NCBI RefSeq assembly: GCF_030123105.1
Contig: NZ_CP126095.1
Coordinates: 1,674,001-1,738,000 of the forward strand
Direction: 5' to 3'
Length of the DNA stretch: 64,000 nt
From: Paenibacillus sp. G2S3
GTDB taxonomy: Bacteria; Bacillota; Bacilli; Paenibacillales; Paenibacillaceae
Shown here piece after piece: positions 45,301 to 53,063 of the stretch (positions are counted from its first letter, which is position 1; the number at the start of each line of letters is the position of its first letter). Under the pieces are notes generated by a model. It was not told the origin of the DNA and ran no database searches. It saw only the letters and a list, made by a program, of their open reading frames with translations. The position numbers and the translations under genes are program-made.

Positions 45301-47094
45301 AGTGGCAAAGCCGATCGCTGAGCGGATGTAAGTGGAAGAAGCACTGTAATACATCATATAAGCGCCAGTGGTTCCGTCCGCATTCTTATAATCATCATTC
45401 CAGAAAACGTCTGGAGCCCATATGGAGAATCCACCTTTACTGTCAGAATCGTTCTCACCAGCCCATTTAAAGGATTCTGCCAGATTCGCGGAAAGATCAC
45501 CAAAGAGTACGTTGCCCGGTGTTGTGTACCCATTTGTGAAACGAGTCCAGTTCAGCAGATCATCCGATTTGGCCGCGTCGATATGAGACCCGAATACATA
45601 ATACGTTCCTTTGTCTACAGCCACCGATGGATCATGTACAGAGACATTGGTGAGTGCTGGTGCCGTAGCTCCCGGACTCGGCGTTGCGGTAGGAGTCGCT
45701 GTAGCCGTAGGAGTAGGAGTAGGAGTAGGAGTAGGAGTAGGTGTAGCAACAGCACCGCCGTCAGATTCACCAGAACCTGATCCACCAGAACCAGACGTTG
45801 CCGTAGCTGTCGGAGTAGGCGTTTCAAATTTGATTAGGTTATTGTATTTACTGTCAAAGCCAACCTTCCCAGTGCCTTGGATAGTAATTATATCGTTTAT
45901 GCCAAGGATAAGATTCTTGATTGCTGCACCAGCATCTACACGCAGCTTGGCTAATTGGTTCAAAGTAACTTCAGTAATATTGCCTGCAGCTAAATGTAGT
46001 GTAGGTACTCCTAACGCTCGTACCTCAGCAGAATCAAAGTTTCCTCTCAGGTTGATGATTGAATCGTTAGGGAGCGTATTCTCGATAATAACCCGACCGA
46101 AGCCTGCTCCCGTCAAAGTAGCATCTTCTTCAAGCGTTACACCGGAATGTACACGTACGCTTGGTACGGCACTTGTTCCTTTAGTAACGACGCGGAGCAT
46201 CCCATTATGCTTATCTACGACCATGTCGGCTGCATTAGAGTTGCTAAGTACGATACTATTTTCGCCGCCGCCGGATACGTATACTGTTCCTTTAACAGTG
46301 ACGTTATTTAGCGTAATATCGCCTTCTGCAATACCTTCGGTAAGGTACAGGTTTCCGGAGATGGTGGAGTTGTTCAACTCAACACCCGGGCTACTAATAA
46401 CCATATTTCGAGTGGTAATCCCCGTATAAATCCCACTCTTAGAAGTGATTTCCCCGCCCAACGTCTCAATCATGCGCAGTGCTTCCGCTCTTGTTACGGC
46501 CTTTGCGCCTTTAAAGCTGCCGTCACTATAACCATTCAAATAACCTTCACCAAATAAAGATAATACAGCTTCTTGGCTCCATGAAGGTAAGGCTTCAACG
46601 TCTTTTGGTGCAGAGGTATTTGCAGAAGAATTAAGCTGGAATAGTCTGTGCAGCATAACCGCGGCTTCTTGACGACTTACTACCTGATCTGGTCGGAAAG
46701 TGCCATCACTATATCCTGATACATATCCTGCCGCTGCCGCTTTCTGGATATCGCTGTAATAAGCGCCTGTTTCCAGTACATCCGTGAAGGCAATGTTTGA
46801 TTTTTCCTGCAAATTAAAGACCCGATTGATCAATATGACCCATTCTGCGCGGGTGATCTCTTGATTCGGTTTGTAAATTCCATTCCCATAGCCTGAAATT
46901 AAGCCCTTATTCACCCAGGATTGAAAATCTTTTTGTGCCCAGTGGCCCATATAATCGACAGCCTGTTGTTGTGTGGATTGCACGGTCGCTTTGGAATCAC
47001 TTGCAGAAGCTGCTGAAATTAAAGGTGCGGGTACTAGCAGTGTGAGTGCAAGAAGTGAAGCGGTTAGTTTACGAGTTGTTTTCCTCAAATTCAT
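42328..47094 (-). CDS. SLH-anchored GH43 endo-arabinanase with two LamG domains
   Basis: 1588 residues. Order: signal peptide (about 1-32); three SLH repeats (about 48-215) binding the S-layer or cell wall polymer; a beta-helix-like repeat region (about 220-420, NSTISGNLYLTEG, LNNVTVKGTVYVSGG); a Thr-Pro linker (about 425-478); GH43 arabinanase (about 482-885) with VHDPSVAVDKG, NAIDPTLFYDKDG and SGEGPYIVYDK supplying the three catalytic acids; a C-terminal arabinanase beta-barrel; an atrophied Ig domain (about 990-1080); LamG/Laminin_G_3-like domain 1 (about 1085-1290); Big_2 (about 1295-1370); LamG domain 2 (about 1385-1588). It is expected to cut alpha-1,5-arabinan at the cell surface, feeding the ABC importer at 48.7-51.9 kb and the GH51 and GH43 enzymes. 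RBS GGAGGATC. Confidence 0.92.
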   Translation of the reverse strand: MNLRKTTRKLTASLLALTLLVPAPLISAASASDSKATVQSTQQQAVDYMGHWAQKDFQSWVNKGLISGYGNGIYKPNQEITRAEWVILINRVFNLQEKSNIAFTDVLETGAYYSDIQKAAAAGYVSGYSDGTFRPDQVVSRQEAAVMLHRLFQLNSSANTSAPKDVEALPSWSQEAVLSLFGEGYLNGYSDGSFKGAKAVTRAEALRMIETLGGEITSKSGIYTGITTRNMVISSPGVELNNSTISGNLYLTEGIAEGDITLNNVTVKGTVYVSGGGENSIVLSNSNAADMVVDKHNGMLRVVTKGTSAVPSVRVHSGVTLEEDATLTGAGFGRVIIENTLPNDSIINLRGNFDSAEVRALGVPTLHLAAGNITEVTLNQLAKLRVDAGAAIKNLILGINDIITIQGTGKVGFDSKYNNLIKFETPTPTATATSGSGGSGSGESDGGAVATPTPTPTPTPTPTATATPTATPSPGATAPALTNVSVHDPSVAVDKGTYYVFGSHIDAAKSDDLLNWTRFTNGYTTPGNVLFGDLSANLAESFKWAGENDSDSKGGFSIWAPDVFWNDDYKNADGTTGAYMMYYSASSTYIRSAIGFATSQNIEGPYTYGNTVIYSGFTKEEDYDTNSKINKKWTNTNIQKLIDNGTLEGASPDWFDAGGSYKNKMYTNAIDPTLFYDKDGKLWMTYGSWSGGIFILEIDPATGEPKYPGKDGKTADGRLIDRYFGTHISGGMTKSGEGPYIVYDKNTGYYFLYVTYGGLASDGGYNMRQFRSTNPDGPYVDAAGQSAVLATSTDHSAIGNKVLGNFMFTNLNSDPEFQTYGYVASGHNSVNYDEGTGKIFNFFHTRFPQRGETHELRVHQMFTNEDGWPITSPHRFTGETITAVKVEDVANAYQFVNHGKDTSAKIKSTADIELRSDGTITGSVTGSWELKGEYYADLLLNETENGATVQNLYKGVFVKQWDSSRQSNVMTFTAMSNKGVTVWGSQIELLSTDQIVSNIKDSLSLGNTSKVYKNLTLPTEAVRGTVITWSSSNEAVVGNDGSVTRPEKGPGNATVELTATIALGESVATKTFTIVVMELTGNVLEDGLVAAYDFEGDLSENGDRTDKGTITGNRINNTGGNITYETGEVGLAAKFDGSSGIRLPNGLIKGNTYTVGMWLNPQELTPFTTAFFGATTDTNWISLLPYGNGGATTRMWFGSQTFHDAEAGMQIPVNQWSHIAFTYDAGTVKLYVNGVLKYTGKGFTDVFDSADAVFALGVNYWDIPYKGLIDNLRVYESALSAEAVDLLVNGEPDSNVKVSTISISDAEMDVAVGNIFTPQVKVMPTNAGNKNLTWSSSDPSAVSVDATTGTVTALTVGGEAVITATATDGSGVSADYKVTVTDGKVAYYAFDGNLDDSLQLVGTGQVTGIKIESPTVGNITYGSGITNQAAVFDGVSGIRLPNGLINSNTYTVSMWLNPEQLTDATTTFFGAASINSWISFVPQNGGGKTLLWSGEAWYDAVSAMKIPENKWTYVAFTVNNGTVKVYLDGVEQFSGEGFPNVFKSKNGVFALGVNYWDAPYKGMVDELKIYSRALKSDEILTEYNSNVN
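45680..45750. repeat. Hexanucleotide-type repeat coding a Thr-Pro linker
   Basis: On the plus strand GTAGGA units repeat in near-perfect tandem (with GTAGGTGTAGC ends). They encode TPTPTPTPTPT in the arabinanase on the minus strand, between the beta-helix region and the catalytic domain. Replication slippage here would change linker length without changing frame. Confidence 0.75.
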
Positions 47095-47138
47095 GATCCT
47101 CCGATTCTATTGATTAGAGATTGCGGCGGTGCGAAAAA

Positions 47139-47325
47139 TGTAAAACGCTTACAATAGAACTACTAAAAAAACGTTTTTCACAAATGAAAATGGATTTGTT
47201 TTATATTTATACAAACCATAACGTGGAAAACGTTTTATATTGATCTCATTTTAAGCATGGTATTAGCATATAGTCAAATAGAAATTTATAAAATAATAAA
47301 TCTTTTTATATTTTTATTAATAAAA
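47139..47325 (-). promoter_or_regulatory. Arabinanase promoter region with cre-like and TTATTAA palindromes
   Basis: Minus strand promoter candidate TTGACT (47277-47272), 17-bp spacer, TTAAAA (47254-47249). Downstream towards the gene are three CG-centred palindromes: AAAACGTTTT around 47231, AAAAACGTTTTT around 47172 and TGTAAGCGTTTTACA at 47153-47139. The last resembles a CcpA catabolite-response element with one extra T. Upstream, the perfect palindrome TTTTATTAATAAAA (47312-47325) shares TTATTAA with the GH51 operator. Confidence 0.45.
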
Positions 47326-47551
47326 GTCATTTGAGTTTTTACATAGCAGATGGAGTACTGGAGATTACTGCTGGAGTTGTGGAAAGTGAAATAAGGTGGG
47401 GGATGAGGGCGATATAGAGATTGATAGGAGAAAGTGATAACTGGTTCATTTCACAGCATAGATAGGGGGGAGCTAAGGAAGGATGAAAATTAATTAGTTG
47501 TTCGCCCCCAAGAAAGAACCAACCTTGCTGCGTGGATATACTAGGAGATTT
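47326..47551. other. Gene-free stretch between arabinanase promoter and regulator copy 2
   Basis: No coding sequence with a plausible start and RBS is seen, although a purine-rich GGGGGGAGC...AAGGAAGGATG sequence near 47465-47484 looks like a ribosome binding site leading to a four-codon frame. No clear terminator for the regulator gene (minus strand) is visible. It may be the worn remains of a lost gene. Confidence 0.4.
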
Positions 47552-48457
47552 TTAAAGATAATACATTTTGAAAATGATATCTTGATTATGATTTCCGAAT
47601 TTCTTTCCGAAAATGGTTGCGCCTCCGACGTGTTTTGCATCTTCTTTTACTTCGATCCGGAAAGTCCAGCGGTCACAATCTGTATCTAAATCCTCAATTG
47701 AAACGGATGACAGTGGGTCACCGTCAATGTATGTTCCATTGTGATTGGTAATCCTAATTGTTTTTAGTAATCCGTATTGGTTAATATTGTGCGGCCACCA
47801 TTCTGGTGTGAATTTCCCTCTTGCATCCGCAAAATCCCCAGGACTTGTCCAAGTTCCTAATTCCAATCCATTTAAGGAGAAAGTGATGTCTGAAGGCCAT
47901 ACATCATTAGCAAACGGGAATTCGGAAGAAAGCTCTAAGCTAATTTCGAATTGCTGCAAGGTTTCATCTTTTTTTAGAAAATTCGCAATATTGTATTGAA
48001 CATAACCTTGGGTAAACCACAGAATCTCTGCATCGACTCTTTTGGAATCCATGAAATACTTAGGTTCGTCTACTCTGCCGATAAACTCTTTCTCTGTGGC
48101 AAGTCCGCATGTAGGCTTCAGATCATAATCCGTATAATGACCAATCGGCACGGATGTCTCATAGGAGGCAAAGGAATGAAAGATTTTTTTAGGGAAGTTA
48201 ATCTCAATATGATCGACTCTAAGAATTGAGATTTTTTGCATTCCTGATTTACCAGGGACTTTTTCTGTTTTTATGATTCCTGCGTCTTCTAACTTTTTGA
48301 TGTGTTTTGTTACGATAGGACTGCTTATTTTAAGTTCTTCTGCCAAATCTTTGATGTTCATCTTATTTTTGGAGAGTAACTGAATGATTTTTATTCGTAC
48401 TTCACTTGCCAAGGCTTCGTAAACAATGAGAGAGGACTTGTCTATTTCCAATTGCAT
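47552..48457 (-). CDS. ArsR-like winged-helix regulator with large C-terminal domain (copy 2)
   Basis: 301 residues from the ATG at 48457 (AAGTGG upstream; a TTG at 48475 is less likely). N-terminal winged helix: VYEALASEVRIKIIQLLSKNKMNIKDLAEELKISSPIVTKHIKKLEDAGII. The C-terminal domain carries the same motifs as the copy at 41242: PIGHYTDY, KPTCGLATEKEFIG, VWPSDITFSLNGLELGTWTSPGD, FTPEWWP and NQYGLLK. It diverges from the ABC binding-protein gene, so it most likely controls that operon. The two copies are clearly paralogous but diverged, suggesting separate ligands or operators. No metal-binding motif is seen. Confidence 0.8.
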   Translation of the reverse strand: MQLEIDKSSLIVYEALASEVRIKIIQLLSKNKMNIKDLAEELKISSPIVTKHIKKLEDAGIIKTEKVPGKSGMQKISILRVDHIEINFPKKIFHSFASYETSVPIGHYTDYDLKPTCGLATEKEFIGRVDEPKYFMDSKRVDAEILWFTQGYVQYNIANFLKKDETLQQFEISLELSSEFPFANDVWPSDITFSLNGLELGTWTSPGDFADARGKFTPEWWPHNINQYGLLKTIRITNHNGTYIDGDPLSSVSIEDLDTDCDRWTFRIEVKEDAKHVGGATIFGKKFGNHNQDIIFKMYYL

Positions 48458-48490
48458 TTTATCCACTTCTTTCAAAGTAATTTCATATAC

Positions 48491-48702
48491 TGTAAAGTTT
48501 ATTAATCTATATATAAAGTAACACGAAAGATAACTGAAGTAAATAAAGTATCGCTTTCATTTCTAATTGATGAATCAAAAGGTTAACTAAGTTGAGAAAA
48601 TAATCTGCAAAGTTTATTAAAAAGTTATTGACTACGCTTTCAGGGCGAATGTATACTAATCCTAAGTTAATCATTTCCATGAAACTTAACGTGAATGATT
48701 AT
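48491..48702 (+). promoter_or_regulatory. Divergent control region: ABC operon promoter with repeated candidate operators
   Basis: Promoter for the ABC operon: TTGACT (48628-48633), 18-bp spacer, TATACT (48652-48657). Direct repeats TGTAAAGTTTATTAAT (48491-48506) and TGCAAAGTTTATTAAA (48606-48621), matching at 14 of 16 positions and 115 bp apart, lie near the regulator's start and just upstream of the -35 respectively. After the -10, TAATCATT (48668-48675) and AATGATTA (48694-48701) form an inverted pair. The arrangement suits looping or dual control by the regulator at 47552. Confidence 0.5.
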
Positions 48703-48733
48703 CATAACATTACAGCTGCAGGGGGAGAGAGTA

Positions 48734-49978
48734 ATGAAAAAGAAATTTGGAGTAGTATTAGCAACGGTTCTAATGTTAACGACAGTGTTAGCAGGATGTG
48801 GTGGTAAAGATGATAGTAAGACGATTACGTTCTGGACACCACTGACCGGTGATGATGGTGCTTATATGGATCAAATCGTTAAAGACTACAATGCAACGAA
48901 TCCAGAGATTAAAGTGAAGCACGTTATTACAGCTGATATGTATACAAAAATTTCTACCGTTTTGGCTTCCAAGAAAGGTGTTCCTGATTTAGCAATTATC
49001 CACGCTGACCGTGTTCCTGGGTTTGTTAAGCAAGGTGTCTTAGAACCCATGCAAGATACCGTATTGCCAGCACAGCCTGAACTAAAAGCTGAGAATTACT
49101 TACCACAAGCTTGGAACACGGGTAATATCGACGGAACGCAATACACAGTACCTCTGGATATCCACAGTAATGTAATGTATTACAATAAAGATTTGCTCAA
49201 GAAATATAATGCGGAATCTTTCTTGGATGATAACGTTGTTACGATTGATGAAATGCTCTCCTTAAAAGGTAAATTGGATGAAGGCGACTATGTAGTTAAT
49301 GATGCCTTGCTCGGATGGGTTATCCTGGCTCAGATTCAAAACTTGGGCGGAGATATTCAGGTGGATGGCAAACCCGCTGTTAATTCCCCAGTATTTAAAC
49401 AAGCCTTTGAAGACGTTAAGAAAATTGCTGATGCTGGTTTAATGACACCATTTGGTGAAGACGGTTACTTGATGTTCCAATCCCAAAACGTACTCTTCTC
49501 CACAGACGGAACTTGGAGCTCTACAGCACATGCAGGAGTTGAAGGCTTGAACTTTGGTGTGACTAACATTTATTCTCCAACCGCTGATAAATTCACGAAT
49601 AGATCTTCTTCTCACTTGTTCGCTATGCTTAAGAACGACAAGAGAACAGATGAAAAAGAAGTAGGTATTGCTAACTTCTTGGAATATGTACGTACAAACT
49701 CAATGGAATGGGCAAAAGCTGGTCAAAACGTAGCAAGTAACGTAGTTAACCAAAGCCCGGAATACCAAAACTACATGCAATCCTTCTTTACTTCTAATGA
49801 AAAAGAAATTGAATCCCTTTACATTTACACATATCAATACTACCCATACATTGCGGAAGCAGTAGATACTTATTGCGCAGATATCGTTCGCGGTAACGTC
49901 GATCTAGATGAGACCTTGGCAACTATGCAGAAGTTTGTAGAAGATAAGATCGCGGAAAGCAGCAGTGCAGCGAAATAA
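48734..49978 (+). CDS. Sugar ABC importer substrate-binding lipoprotein (arabinan locus)
   Basis: 414-residue family 1 solute-binding lipoprotein; lipobox LAGC with Cys22, then GGKDDSKTITFWTPLTGDDGAYMDQIVKDYN. The two-lobed fold has the usual DLAIIHADRVPGFVKQG and YTVPLDIHSNVMYYNKDLL motifs. Start chosen at 48734 with GGGGGAGAG upstream rather than the in-frame ATC/ATT-rich leader. Heads a binding protein-permease-permease-GH43 operon. Likely cargo: arabino- or xylo-oligosaccharides, judged by the flanking arabinanase, GH51 and GH43 genes. Confidence 0.92.
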   Translation: MKKKFGVVLATVLMLTTVLAGCGGKDDSKTITFWTPLTGDDGAYMDQIVKDYNATNPEIKVKHVITADMYTKISTVLASKKGVPDLAIIHADRVPGFVKQGVLEPMQDTVLPAQPELKAENYLPQAWNTGNIDGTQYTVPLDIHSNVMYYNKDLLKKYNAESFLDDNVVTIDEMLSLKGKLDEGDYVVNDALLGWVILAQIQNLGGDIQVDGKPAVNSPVFKQAFEDVKKIADAGLMTPFGEDGYLMFQSQNVLFSTDGTWSSTAHAGVEGLNFGVTNIYSPTADKFTNRSSSHLFAMLKNDKRTDEKEVGIANFLEYVRTNSMEWAKAGQNVASNVVNQSPEYQNYMQSFFTSNEKEIESLYIYTYQYYPYIAEAVDTYCADIVRGNVDLDETLATMQKFVEDKIAESSSAAK

Positions 49979-50057
49979 AGCGAAATAGAATAGATTGTAC
50001 GAAGTAATGTGCCGTACATTGGTGCATTACTTTGTGCAAAAGGAGAAATGAAATCCT

Positions 50058-50936
50058 ATGAAAAAGAAAATAAATTGGGCACCTGCCTTCTTTGTAGGTC
50101 CGCACGTCATTTTGTTTGCAGTCTTCATTTTATTGCCAACGATTTATGGGATTTATGCTTCATTTACAAAGTGGAATTTAATGAGTGATCCAGTTTGGGT
50201 AGGCTTTGATAACTATAAGGCTATTCTTTTTGATGGCAAATCAACGTTTCATACTCAATTTTTCAGAGGTCTGAAAAATACGTTGATCTTTGTGGGTCTC
50301 TCTGTTCCATTATTAATAGTTATCCCATTAATGGTCGCTGTTGCACTGGAACATAAAAAAGTTAAAATGAAGAGCTTAATTCAATCTATTCTCTATATTC
50401 CAGGCTTGATTTCAATTTCTGCGGCTGCACTAATCTGGCTTTTGATCTTTAATAAGCAACTAGGGATTACCGGGAACTTGTTTGGATCACAAATTGCTTG
50501 GCCTGCAAATCAGCCGTATGCGTGGATTATCATCATTGTAATCACACTATGGGGTGGTATTGGGGGCAACATGATTATTTATCGTGCTTCCTTAAGTGGC
50601 GTTGCGCAAGAGTTATATGAATCGGCCGAGCTTGATGGTGCGGGTTCAATTAAAAGATTCACAAGTATTACCTTGCCATCTATTCGTTTTCCATTAATCT
50701 ATACCTTTGTTATGACAACTGCTGGAGCCTTCAATGTATTCGGCCAACCGTTAATGATGACCGATGGCGGGCCTCGACAAAGTACACACGTACTCATGAT
50801 GTATATTCGTCAATTAGCTTTCGGTAACGGTGAATCCATTGCAGGGATGGCATCGGCGATGGCAGTGTTATTGGGATTAGTGATCTTGGTGATCTCAGCG
50901 CTGCAATATTATGTAATGAACCGAAATGCTACATAA
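50058..50936 (+). CDS. Sugar ABC importer permease (UgpA type)
   Basis: 292-residue CUT1 permease with about six membrane helices; first helix FFVGPHVILFAVFILLPTIYGIYASF, EAA loop ESAELDGAGSIKRFTSITLPSIRFP. RBS AAAGGAGA. It lies 79 bp after the binding protein; no ATPase gene accompanies it. More AT-rich codon use than the first ABC set, in line with the whole 47.5-53 kb part. Confidence 0.92.
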   Translation: MKKKINWAPAFFVGPHVILFAVFILLPTIYGIYASFTKWNLMSDPVWVGFDNYKAILFDGKSTFHTQFFRGLKNTLIFVGLSVPLLIVIPLMVAVALEHKKVKMKSLIQSILYIPGLISISAAALIWLLIFNKQLGITGNLFGSQIAWPANQPYAWIIIIVITLWGGIGGNMIIYRASLSGVAQELYESAELDGAGSIKRFTSITLPSIRFPLIYTFVMTTAGAFNVFGQPLMMTDGGPRQSTHVLMMYIRQLAFGNGESIAGMASAMAVLLGLVILVISALQYYVMNRNAT

Positions 50937-50990
50937 GGTTCTCGGAAACTAATTGATTAACAAGGAAATGGAAAAGGTAGGTGTACTAAA

Positions 50991-51902
50991 ATGTCAAATC
51001 AGGCGGTAAATGGCCTAGATAATCGTCCAGTTGTAAACAGAACAGGCAAAGTAAAAGGATCATCCAATGTTAGCATTTCAAAATATGTATCATATGCTTT
51101 TTTGATTATCCTTTGTGTGATTTGGATTATTCCAGTTATATTCGGGATTTCCACGTCTTTTAGATCACAAACGGAAGTGGTTTCCTCAGGCTTTAGACTG
51201 TTTCCTGAAACATGGGTTTTTGAGAACTATGTTACGATTCTGAACAATACTTCTACAGCCCCGATTCTACGTTGGTTAGGCAATTCATTGTTTATTGCTA
51301 CAACCCACACGATCCTGGTGGTTATTGTGATTTCGATTACAGGCTTTGGTTATACCCGTATTAACTTTAAAGGAAGAGACACACTGTTCTTTACTTTGCT
51401 AGGGATTTCCTTCTTCCCCGGTGTTGTTAACTTGATTCCTTCTTATAAAATTATCGATTCCTTTGGTTGGGTGAATACTTCTTGGGCAATGATTATTCCT
51501 GGTCTTGCGGGTATGGGGAATATCTTCTTGGTCAGACAGTTTATGAACGGTATTCCAAAAGAATTAGATGAGTCTGCAAAGGTTGATGGTGCTAGTGACT
51601 TTAGAATTTTCGCACAAATTATATTGCCGTTAGTGAAGCCGATTCTGATAGTTTGCGGATTATTCTCTTTTACGGGATCTTGGAATGACTTCCTCTGGCC
51701 GGTTATCGTTTACACAGATGTAGACAAAATGCCGGTTACAGCTGGTTTGCTCTTACTTCAAGATATCTACGGAAACTATCGTATGATCGGGCAATTAATG
51801 GGATCGGCGATCTTGGCGATTATTCCAACCTTGCTGCTATTTATATTTGCTCAAAAATACTTCGTTCAATCTATTAACTTGAATTCAGGTATAAAAGGGT
51901 AG
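50991..51902 (+). CDS. Sugar ABC importer permease (UgpE/MalG type)
   Basis: 303-residue partner permease. A longer hydrophilic N-terminus (about 30 residues) precedes helix 1 (YAFLIILCVIWIIPVIFGISTSF). EAA loop DESAKVDGASDFRIFAQIILPLVKPI; C-terminus FAQKYFVQSINLNSGIKG. RBS AAAAGGTAGG. Forms the importer with the genes at 48734 and 50058; ATPase supplied from elsewhere. Confidence 0.92.
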   Translation: MSNQAVNGLDNRPVVNRTGKVKGSSNVSISKYVSYAFLIILCVIWIIPVIFGISTSFRSQTEVVSSGFRLFPETWVFENYVTILNNTSTAPILRWLGNSLFIATTHTILVVIVISITGFGYTRINFKGRDTLFFTLLGISFFPGVVNLIPSYKIIDSFGWVNTSWAMIIPGLAGMGNIFLVRQFMNGIPKELDESAKVDGASDFRIFAQIILPLVKPILIVCGLFSFTGSWNDFLWPVIVYTDVDKMPVTAGLLLLQDIYGNYRMIGQLMGSAILAIIPTLLLFIFAQKYFVQSINLNSGIKG

Positions 51903-52004
51903 ATCAAATGAACATAGCTTAAATACACCTTGCCTTCTTATAAGGAAGGGTGTGTTTTGGTGACCCATAAAATTTTAAAAAAGAGAGATATAGGAGTTGT
52001 CATC

Positions 52005-52967
52005 ATGAGAGAATTCAATGCCAAAAATCCACTTATTGAGCAAAGAGCAGATCCTTGGATCTATAAACATACAGATGGATATTACTATTTCATAGCATCA
52101 GTTCCAGAGTACGATAGAATCGAACTTCGTCGTTCTGAGTCCATTCAGGGATTAGCTGAGGCTGAGGGGAAGACAATTTGGGTTAAGCATGAAACAGGAT
52201 TAATGAGCGCCAACATTTGGGCACCTGAGATTCACTATATTGATGGAAAATGGTACGTATATTTTGCGGCTGCACATACCTCTGATACGAAAGATGGCTT
52301 GTTTGACCATCGCATGTTCGCCATAGAAAATTCATCCGCAAATCCTTTGGAAGGTGAATGGGTGGAAAAGGGTCAAATCAAAACGAAATGGGAATCCTTT
52401 GCCCTGGATGCAACGACTTTCGAACACAAAGGGGTTAGATACTACGTTTGGGCACAAAAGGATCCTGATATCCCTGGAAATTCTAATATGTATATCTCTG
52501 AAATGGCCAATCCTTGGACATTAAAAGGAGAACAGGTGTGCATTACCACGCCTGAATATGAATGGGAAAAAATCGGATTCTTGGTGAATGAAGGTGCGGC
52601 AGTTCTTAAGCGTAATGGACGTATTTTCATGACTTTCTCAGCAAGTGCAACCAATCATAACTATTGTATGGGGTTGTTAACCGCTGATGAGAATAGTGAT
52701 TTAATGGATCCGAAATCATGGGTCAAAACACCAGAACCCGTGTTTACGACTTCTGAAGAAAACGGTCAATATGGTCCGGGACATAATAGCTTTACAGTCT
52801 CAGAAGATGGCACACAGGATATCCTAGTGTTCCATGCAAGAAGCTATAAGGAAATTGTAGGAGATCCGTTATATGATCCTAATCGGCACGCGCGTGTGCA
52901 AGTGATCCAGTGGAATGAAGATGGAACGCCAAACTTTGGTGTCCCTAGACCGGATACGAAATCTTAA
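52005..52967 (+). CDS. GH43 glycosidase, paralogue of the 1268-2227 enzyme
   Basis: 320 residues, single GH43 beta-propeller, no signal peptide. Same catalytic pattern as the paralogue: RADPW Asp, FALDATT Asp and VNEGAAV Glu, with WAPEIHYIDGKWY. Start at the ATG at 52005 because AGGAG lies 8 bp upstream; the frame extends to 51930 but without an RBS. Last gene of the ABC operon, so it probably hydrolyses the imported arabino- or xylo-oligosaccharide. Ends before a terminator. The near line-by-line similarity to the copy 50 kb upstream shows duplication with little functional drift. Confidence 0.88.
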   Translation: MREFNAKNPLIEQRADPWIYKHTDGYYYFIASVPEYDRIELRRSESIQGLAEAEGKTIWVKHETGLMSANIWAPEIHYIDGKWYVYFAAAHTSDTKDGLFDHRMFAIENSSANPLEGEWVEKGQIKTKWESFALDATTFEHKGVRYYVWAQKDPDIPGNSNMYISEMANPWTLKGEQVCITTPEYEWEKIGFLVNEGAAVLKRNGRIFMTFSASATNHNYCMGLLTADENSDLMDPKSWVKTPEPVFTTSEENGQYGPGHNSFTVSEDGTQDILVFHARSYKEIVGDPLYDPNRHARVQVIQWNEDGTPNFGVPRPDTKS

Positions 52968-53026
52968 AATAATTGCTTCTTTAGTGTGAAGAAGCTTATT
53001 ATATTCTTCTATTAATAAAGGGGGAC

Positions 53027-53063
53027 GCTTCAGTAGCGACATGCTATCGGAGCGTCCCTTTTC
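53027..53063. terminator. Bidirectional rho-independent terminator
   Basis: AAAGGGGGACGCT pairs with AGCGTCCCTTTT with an inner TAGCGA / TGCTA hairpin. Lies between the GH43 gene and the convergent ABC-2 permease, directly beside the latter's stop. Confidence 0.8.

Noticed and set aside
45680..45750. A CRISPR array
   Set aside because: The repeat is a 6-bp tandem coding repeat without spacers.
45611..46429. 272-codon plus-strand open frame rich in VGVGVGV
   Set aside because: It lies antisense to the SLH-arabinanase, its repeats are only the complement of the Thr-Pro linker, and it has no RBS or recognisable domain.
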